This document shows, piece after piece, positions 58,162-64,000 of a DNA stretch of 64,000 nt (position 1 is the stretch's first letter; each line of letters begins with the position of its first letter). Source of the DNA: Chloranthus sessilifolius (taxonomy: Eukaryota; Streptophyta; Magnoliopsida; Chloranthales; Chloranthaceae); the NCBI GenBank assembly GCA_021018995.1, contig CM037587.1:88657251-88721250 (forward strand), written 5' to 3'. Under the pieces are notes generated by a model. The model was not told the DNA's origin. It worked only from the letters and a program-made list of their open reading frames with translations, and searched no databases. The position numbers were made by a program, and so were the translations under genes.

Positions 58162-58667
58162 TGTTGCACAGAAGCTCTCAAGTTAACCAATGATCTCACG
58201 ATGAACGATTAAATAAGAACGTAAAATAAAAGGAAATCATACACAAGCACACAAGAGACAATATTCACGTGGTTCGACAATTTGCCTAAGTCCATGGGCA
58301 ATGATGATTCTATTATATTGATGATTCCACAAGAACATTCAAACCTCACAAAAGCTCTACACAAAACCCTAGATAGGTTTACCAAATCTTTATAAAGATA
58401 TCTCAACTCGCTTTTCGTCCTAGGATTTTTCCCCTTAAATATAGACGACCTAAATCAGACTTCTAGTTCAAGCACAACTTACTAAATATACACTTAAAGC
58501 GTAACTCGTTCGTCGCGGGTTGCTCGGGCGGGATCCAAGGTCGCTCGAGCGACTTAGACATAGAAATAGTGCACTGGTCGCTCGAGCGACTTACACCAGT
58601 AAGTTGGCCCTTTTGGGCGTGTCATCTCGCTTGAACGAGCCAACCAAAGTTTGAGTCATATACAACA
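58162..58667 (-). mobile_element. Copia-E 5' LTR
   Basis: 506 bp, TGTTGCAC ... TACAACA on the plus strand. A TATA-like box on the minus strand is near 58433-58443. Two perfect 14-bp palindromes GTCGCTCGAGCGAC (58540-58553 and 58577-58590) lie upstream of it in U3, with decayed relatives to 58640. Confidence 0.87.
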
Positions 58668-59634
58668 ATTCTGTCAATTCAAATTTGCATTTCAAAGTTT
58701 TTATGGTTTTCTAAGCACTTTTTTGAGTTCTTAGCACTTTTTTTAGGATTTCTCTCTTGCATCTTGACCATTCCTATTTTATTAATGAGCTGACTAGATG
58801 AACTTTAGGGTTATGATCTGTTGGGTTAGTCCCACATCAGTTGTGGGCTGGCCCTCCTTAGGCTATTTATATTTTGGGCAAACCTCGCCTTACAAGCCGG
58901 TTTTGTGATGTTGTGTTAGGCTCATGGGATTTTACATGTTGAAATTTAGTCTCACACTGGATAAATTATAGCCTTGTCTCCCCTTATAATATCTTTAGAT
59001 TTATCGTGATATTAGTGCATGCCTTTATTTAGTATACATCACTCAGTTCAATTGTCCACATGATTTGGCTCTGTCCCGCCAACACGTGTGGGGACGTGTT
59101 GAAGTTTAGTCCCACATTAGGTAAATTATAGCCTTATCTATCCCCTTGTAATATCTTGAGTGTGGAATTCTATCATGATCCGACTTAATCTTTTGCAAGG
59201 AAGTTGTTCTTAGTTTTGTCTATTTTCTGAAATTTAATACAGAAGTTTACTCTATAAATTAATTTTTTTAAGTGTTGATTATATTTTTGGTAATTAAAAA
59301 CCAAACAATTTAATAGATGGTTAGATTTCTTAAACCATTGTAGTTCTTGTATCATGGGCATCATGGCAATATTATAATACATGATCCATCAATTTGACGG
59401 CCTGTATCAAACTAAAACCGTATCAATGGCCTAAAACGGCAACACTATCATTTTCTATGGTGCTAAGCACTTTTAGTATGACATAATGTTCATTTGGACT
59501 TGGATGAAAAATATAATAATATCCTGTTTTTGTCTAAATTATGTGGCAAAAATAAGAATAATAAAATATATGGGTAGAGAGAGTGGTTTGAGGGCAATTG
59601 GTCTTAAAAGAGATAGTGGCTTGTTTGGGGTAAA
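58668..59634. other. Degenerate direct repeats and spacer
   Basis: No gene. A pair of about 57-bp direct repeats (58939-58995 and 59098-59155) starts TTGAA(A/G)TTTAGTC(T/C)CACA and ends TAATATCTT. The preceding stretch 58828-58920 has phrases (TTAGTCCCACATC, CAAGCCGGTTTTGTGATG) common in short decayed LTR-like repeats of plants. I cannot delimit an element. Confidence 0.5.
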
Positions 59635-59820
59635 GAGGCATTAGCCCAATTGGTACGCTCCACCAATGTGAGGGAGTTGTGGGTTCGATTCTCGTCCTCC
59701 ACCTTTCATGTTGTGCTCTTTCATGCTCCTATGCAACTGTCACATGTGTATGTCTGTTTGCTCCTTCATTCTCGAAATTGTCTCGGAGAAATGACCTCAT
59801 AAAAAAATATATATATATAT
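59635..59820 (+). mobile_element. SINE-2: tRNA-derived SINE
   Basis: Box A-like TTAGCCCAATTGG (59641-59653) and box B-like GGGTTCGATTCTC (59681-59693) are 27 bp apart, as in tRNA-derived SINEs. The body includes TGCAACTGTCACATGTGTATG, shared with SINE-1 and its tail duplication. The end is A7(TA)n (59801-59820). No target duplication could be defined. Confidence 0.75.
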
Positions 59821-60021
59821 CATCCGTGACTTAGTATAAGCCTCATTAATGTGGACATGGCCATTAAACGAATATTACTCTTCTACCTGGAGTCGTGTGG
59901 CAAGTAACTCCTTTTGGACCCTAAACAAAGCTGACTTGTACAGATTTTAAAGGCCCTAAAATATGTGGACGAAAATGAATTAATATATAGCTGATGTACA
60001 GTTAATTGGACCTAATTAACC

Positions 60022-60055
<34 letters not shown>

Positions 60056-60271
60056 GGGAACCTCTATTCATATATATCCACTTGTTTATTGAAAGCACCC
60101 ACCTAACAACAATAGTGATGTCCAGCTATGTGGTGGGCTCTGTAAGTAAATAGGTGGGCATGAACAAAGATTCCCTATTGATAATAATGTGAGTGATTAA
60201 TAATAATGGAGCGGCTAATGCACACAAGATTGTTTCCCTTGCACATAGTGTAAAAAGACACTTAGTTTTGA
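59821..60271. other. Unassigned spacer with AAT microsatellite
   Basis: No gene. An (ATA)n microsatellite of about 33 bp occupies 60022-60055. Confidence 0.6.
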
Positions 60272-60480
60272 GACTGTGGAACGTGAATCGCCGTCTAAGC
60301 TGTCTAATTTGAAGGCCATCATGTAAGATTTTTAGTGCCAAAGACAAGCACGAAACACAATCTCTAAAATCTGATTCAGTACTCAATTGACTGTACGTGG
60401 TTCGTACCAATTTTTGGCACCAGTGATTTTTACATCATGACCTTCAAATTAGATGGCTTAAATGGTGTTCCATATGGTAC
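60272..60480. repeat. Imperfect inverted repeat M1 (MITE-like or hairpin)
   Basis: Arms of about 70 bp (60272-60342 and 60411-60480) share CTAATTTGAAGG(C/T)CAT and a GTGCCAAA inner end; the loop is 68 bp. It abuts M2. A foldback element or hairpin RNA source; no protein. Confidence 0.7.
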
Positions 60481-60498
60481 AAGTCCTGAAAATACTAA

Positions 60499-60914
60499 GG
60501 GTCGCTCTATCTGTGCCTACCGAATTACTAAGGATGCCTACTGCCCAAAACCATTTATTGCTTTGAATCGGAAGACAGAGATTGTTTTTCATCACACTTC
60601 CACATGATTAATCTTGAGATCATGTGCGTAACATTAGATAGACTGTTTTTTATTCCATGCGCCACACATCCCAAAAGTGACCTTATAATCAGGTTTGAGT
60701 GTCATGTGTGCCACATAATTTTCCGATCACCTTTTTTGGATGTGTGCTACGTTGGAATAAAAAAATTAACAGTCTGATGGTACGCTCATGATCTCAAAAT
60801 CCATCATGTGGTAGATAAGGATGAGAAATCATTTCCATCGTCATATTCAAAATAGTCAATGATTTTAGGCGATATTTACCTTCAATAATTCAGGGCCCAA
60901 GAATAGAACTACCC
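60499..60914. mobile_element. M2: MITE-like foldback element
   Basis: 416 bp with termini GGGTCGCTCTAT and ATAGAACTACCC, long imperfect inverted arms over most of its length, and flanks AAATACTAA (60490-60498) and AAATACCTT (60915-60923) as a possible 9-bp target duplication, which would suggest a Mutator-like origin. No coding capacity. Confidence 0.68.
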
Positions 60915-62186
60915 AAATACCTTAGTCTTTCTTTTTAAAATGTGTAGCTACATAAATTTTATGTGCAAGTAATTGCTCCTTGAGAATAATAATCACGATT
61001 GCTATTATCAATAACAGGCTAAAGGAAGCATGCACCTACGCACCTGAGGTATACCTAGGCTTCATGTGGGCACCCAAAACACAGTTTTGGTGCTGCTTAT
61101 TAAAAGAAAAAAAATCAAAACCAAATTTTGAGGGGGTTAAAAATTAAACTTTGACTGAAATTCAATGGTCCAAATTTCAAATCTCATAAAACACTTGATG
61201 GAGATTTTTTATCTTTTTTTTTTTTGGCACAGATGATTTAAATGCCACCTAACTCCACGTAGTACTCGGTGCACTCGGAGGTGCTTAGCTCCTTAATTAG
61301 TGTAGCCAACCAGAGTCCATAATACTATGTATTATTATTACTATTTTAATTTAGCTTCATTATAGCTAAGAAATAACCCTAAGAATGAGACATCAAATAG
61401 AAAGAGATACCACTAAGAAAGAGACATCAAATAGAAAAGAGCTAAGTAGGGCCAAGCATATAATAGCATTCCTAATCCTTCATTTTCCATCCCTATCATT
61501 CAATAAATAACAATTAACCACCCAAACCATGGATATATTAATTTTGTAGTAAAAAAAAAAATCATTCATTTAATTTCATGTGGCTCATGGCCCCATAGGG
61601 AATATGATCAATATTACCTGCTGAGGTGCCTGTCTTGTCTATTAATGCTACTTTTCTTTCTTTTCTTTCAGAAACTAGGGTTAGGGTTTCATAGTGAAGT
61701 CTGACCCCACTACCCTCAGTTTCCTTTAGTTTTCCTTACTTTGGCTACCCTATAATAGAGTCTTCACCATATATAAGCTTGCTGCCTTGCATGATTACTA
61801 TTCGAAAGCTCCAAATTCACTAGCTCATGATCCATCTTCCGATCAGCTTAATTCACATGCAGCCTGAAAAAATAGTCAACGCTTTTGTATCGATCTTCCG
61901 AGGAACACCTGATACCAAATCATGAAATTTGGTATAATGGTGAGGGTGCCCATAGAATCAAGTATCCAAAATTATTGGCACAGAACCGTGCGACACACTT
62001 GAGATTGACAGCCTCAGACGGGCCCCAATTGAATTTGACACCACATCTACCCAGTGGGGCCCCACTTGACCACCCATTTATCAACCTCAACTGTAATTAA
62101 ATTGATAGAAAACGACATCCAAATATCGTCTCTTTCTCCTGATGATTTTGGGCCATTCGATAGACTTTCTTGTGTTTCTCTATAGC
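60915..62186. other. Unassigned spacer
   Basis: No confident gene. Around 61655-61790 there is a pyrimidine stretch, TTTCAGAAACTAGGGTTAGG and a TATA-like CATATATAAGC (61768-61778), which could be a decayed promoter, but no open frame with recognisable product follows. A T run is at 61213-61225. Confidence 0.45.
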
Positions 62187-62785
62187 ACTATGAATTTGTA
62201 TACAGTACCGGTATTTTCAACTGCAAATTCAGTCTCAGAAGGTTAATCGTTGATTTCCTTGAATCAGATGATGCAAATCATTTTTCGCCCCAATATTCCA
62301 CCTAACAAATCTTCGGATCATAGCCCATCTATCAAACCATCAAACGTGGCACATCCTTAAAACTTAAAAGTGATTATGAGCATTCTTACCATGAGAACCA
62401 TAAGGGTTCTCAACAAGGATCAAAAACTTGGATTCGGTAAACCGAGATCAACCTGAATTTCAGTCAAACTTTCAATAAATTTACAGTCAAATTTTCAGTC
62501 TTTCTGAAGAATTTTGATCAAATTTTTAATAAAATTTCCAGTAGCTGGAGCGGGCCAAAACCAATATCTTACCAATGATAAATTGAGATATCAGGCAATA
62601 TTTTGATCCATGGTTCTTGAGTCATTTTTGGGGATGCGTTCCATGTGAAATCAACATATGGCCTTATGATAGGTGGGCCACAATCTCAAAATCTACTAAT
62701 TGAAAAATTGGGACGAAAAATGATCTCTATCATCTATTCTACTGTAAATACTGGTACGCATTTGTATAAGGTACGTGCATGGCCA
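62187..62785. mobile_element. M3: MITE-like inverted-repeat element
   Basis: Inverted arms of about 150 bp (62193-62355 and 62620-62775), sharing GTACC(G/A)GTATTT, AATCATTTTTCG(C/T)CCCAAT and related phrases, separated by about 265 bp. Some inner words resemble those of M2 (ATCTCAAAATC, GAGAAATCATTT). Target duplication not identified. Confidence 0.6.
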
Positions 62786-63801
62786 AGCACGACCTAATCT
62801 TAAGAAGTTAATACATGATTAATACTATGTATCAACGCTTTTGGAGCTTCGATCTAACAATGAAACGCTCTGGGTATCATCAACTTCGATCATGCTTACT
62901 ACTATGCTAACACTTCTCAAACGACTCTAGCTACAATGGAGCATCATCTGTGATGCTCGTATACCACAGCTTGCAGTTCGGGTTGTTGCATTTTATTGCA
63001 TCTATAGCACCTTTACATCGTTGTACAATTGTAGGGCATAATAGTGACTCGACTAACATTAGTGGTTGTACAGAGCACAGTACTAGCGTACATGTATGAT
63101 ATTGTCCCCCTTGAAGAAACGGTCAAAATTGTTTGTTAAAGATTTTAGGTTGTCTGTGGAGAGATAGCCAATTCGATTATGATATGTTATCTAAATGAGA
63201 TCATGTACTATATATTAATAAGTAACTGTTAAAAAACTTAGATGAAAACAATACCCTATAGGGGAAGGTGAATGCTTAGGGCCCCAAAGGTTTTTAACCT
63301 CTTGGTGTTAGCTCTTTAGGTTTATACCACTGGTGCCTGATTCGCAGTTCGCTCGGTTCATATTCGGGTTTGCAATTCGCAATTCGTCACTGTTGAGCGA
63401 ACCCGATTTGCCAGGGATTGGATGAATTTCTACTTAATATAAAATAATATAGTGTATTTAATTAGGCAAGTAACCATAGCTGATTTGGTAAGACTTGTCC
63501 TTCCCTGTGTACATGTTTTAGGTACAAAGCTGCAAATCATCTTTTTGCGATATAGCTTTTACCCATGTCCGGTTCGCCCATTACCAGCGAACCATTAGCA
63601 GTGAACCAATTCGCAGTTCGGTACCCCCACGAGCAATTCAGGTAACCCTGGTTTGTACTTATAATTTTAAATATCGGCCCATATATATCAGCCTTGGCCT
63701 CATCCGAGCTGACATAGGTTCCCAAACTAATATGGGTATAGATAACGGCTTATACCAGGCCTATACTAGCTGATATTTATATAATATCAGCTGATATAGG
63801 G
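62786..63801. other. Unassigned spacer
   Basis: No gene. Words such as TTCGCAGTTCGCTCGG and CAATTCGC recur around 63345-63410 and 63570-63640. A 25-bp palindrome (arms AGCTGATATT) is at 63768-63792. Confidence 0.5.
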
Positions 63802-63905
63802 TTTGGGTCTGTAGCACAATATAAGGTTGGCAATATTGTAACCTCAAGGTGGCAAGTTTGAGTCCAGCTTACCTATCGAAAAAGAAAAAAAATAATAAAT
63901 ATATA
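63802..63905 (+). mobile_element. Possible third tRNA-derived SINE
   Basis: Weak box A (TAGCACAATATAAGG, about 63815) and box B (AAGTTTGAGTCCAGC, about 63853), followed by an A-rich and TATA tail to 63908. Different in sequence from SINE-1 and SINE-2. Confidence 0.35.
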
Positions 63906-64000
63906 TATAGCGGATGCATTAATATAAACTGGATTTAATATCACAATTACCCTTTAAAATTAAAATAAAAATCACCTAAAACAAAATGAAAAATAAGTAA

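Larger units (their letters stand above)
39573..58667 (-). mobile_element. Copia-E: minus-strand Ty1/copia with nested insert
   Basis: Two LTRs (39573-40114 and 58162-58667) begin TGTTGCAC on the plus strand and end ACAATA/ACAACA. The primer site is next to the right LTR. Flanks TTTCT (39568-39572) and ATTCT (58668-58672) are a probable target duplication with one mismatch. Coding order on the minus strand is gag, protease, pre-integrase, integrase, then RT and RNase H. A 14-kb chromovirus lies between integrase and RT. Same family as Copia-B. Confidence 0.88.

Noticed and set aside
60126..60410. A 94-codon minus-strand frame
   Set aside because: It spans one arm of an inverted repeat and has no protein signature.
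61655..62100. Promoter and short gene near 61770-62100
   Set aside because: Only a TATA-like word and a 71-codon frame without recognisable features. This is not enough to call a gene.

Overview
This window is plant nuclear DNA, almost certainly from an angiosperm. It is a densely nested block of LTR retrotransposons with a less repetitive right edge. The evidence is decayed Ty3/gypsy and Ty1/copia polyproteins, plant-type primer binding sites (initiator tRNA-Met, tRNA-Asp, a TGGCGACTC type), tRNA-derived SINEs and MITE-like inverted repeats. I see no host single-copy gene that I can defend, no rRNA and no functional tRNA gene. The species cannot be named from this sequence.

Layout. 1-620 is unassigned. 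621-9110 is a minus-strand Tat-type gypsy relic (Tat-A), split by a solo LTR (5603-7018, TSD GGGCA). 9111-10834 is a second LTR of that same family with its primer binding site and a stub of leader. 10835-11773 plus 26877-about 27292 is the gag/LTR end of a minus-strand copia (Copia-B). It is split by a plus-strand Tat element (Tat-B, 11774-26871, TSD CCTAC) that also carries an antisense plant-mobile-domain ORF. 27353-34396 is a complete plus-strand copia (Copia-C) with equal 479-bp LTRs and TSD GTATA. 35518-38174 is a solo chromovirus-like LTR (TSD TCCAA) inside a tRNA-derived SINE. 39573-58667 is a minus-strand copia (Copia-E, same family as Copia-B). It is interrupted by a minus-strand chromovirus (F, about 41956-56074), which is itself interrupted by a solo LTR joined to an almost complete tRNA-Asp copy (47764-49729). 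58668-64000 holds degenerate direct repeats, SINEs, MITE-like inverted repeats and otherwise unassigned AT-rich DNA.

How it fits together. All coding sequence belongs to the elements: gag, protease, reverse transcriptase, RNase H and integrase, plus two extra ORFs placed between integrase and the 3' LTR. One extra ORF is antisense in Tat-B and the other is sense in chromovirus F. All copies carry premature stops and several carry frameshifts. In Copia-C and in both extra ORFs the reading frame is intact apart from nonsense codons, many explicable as C-to-T changes.

The most unusual shared pattern is that six LTR families here each carry their own array of short repeats, five of them hairpin-forming or palindromic and each with a different sequence. 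One hairpin shows a paired, structure-preserving change between two copies. The two chromovirus-type LTRs hold their different arrays at nearly the same distance from the LTR start. The second standout is the LTR-tRNA fusion at 47764-49729, which looks like an integrated reverse-transcription intermediate.
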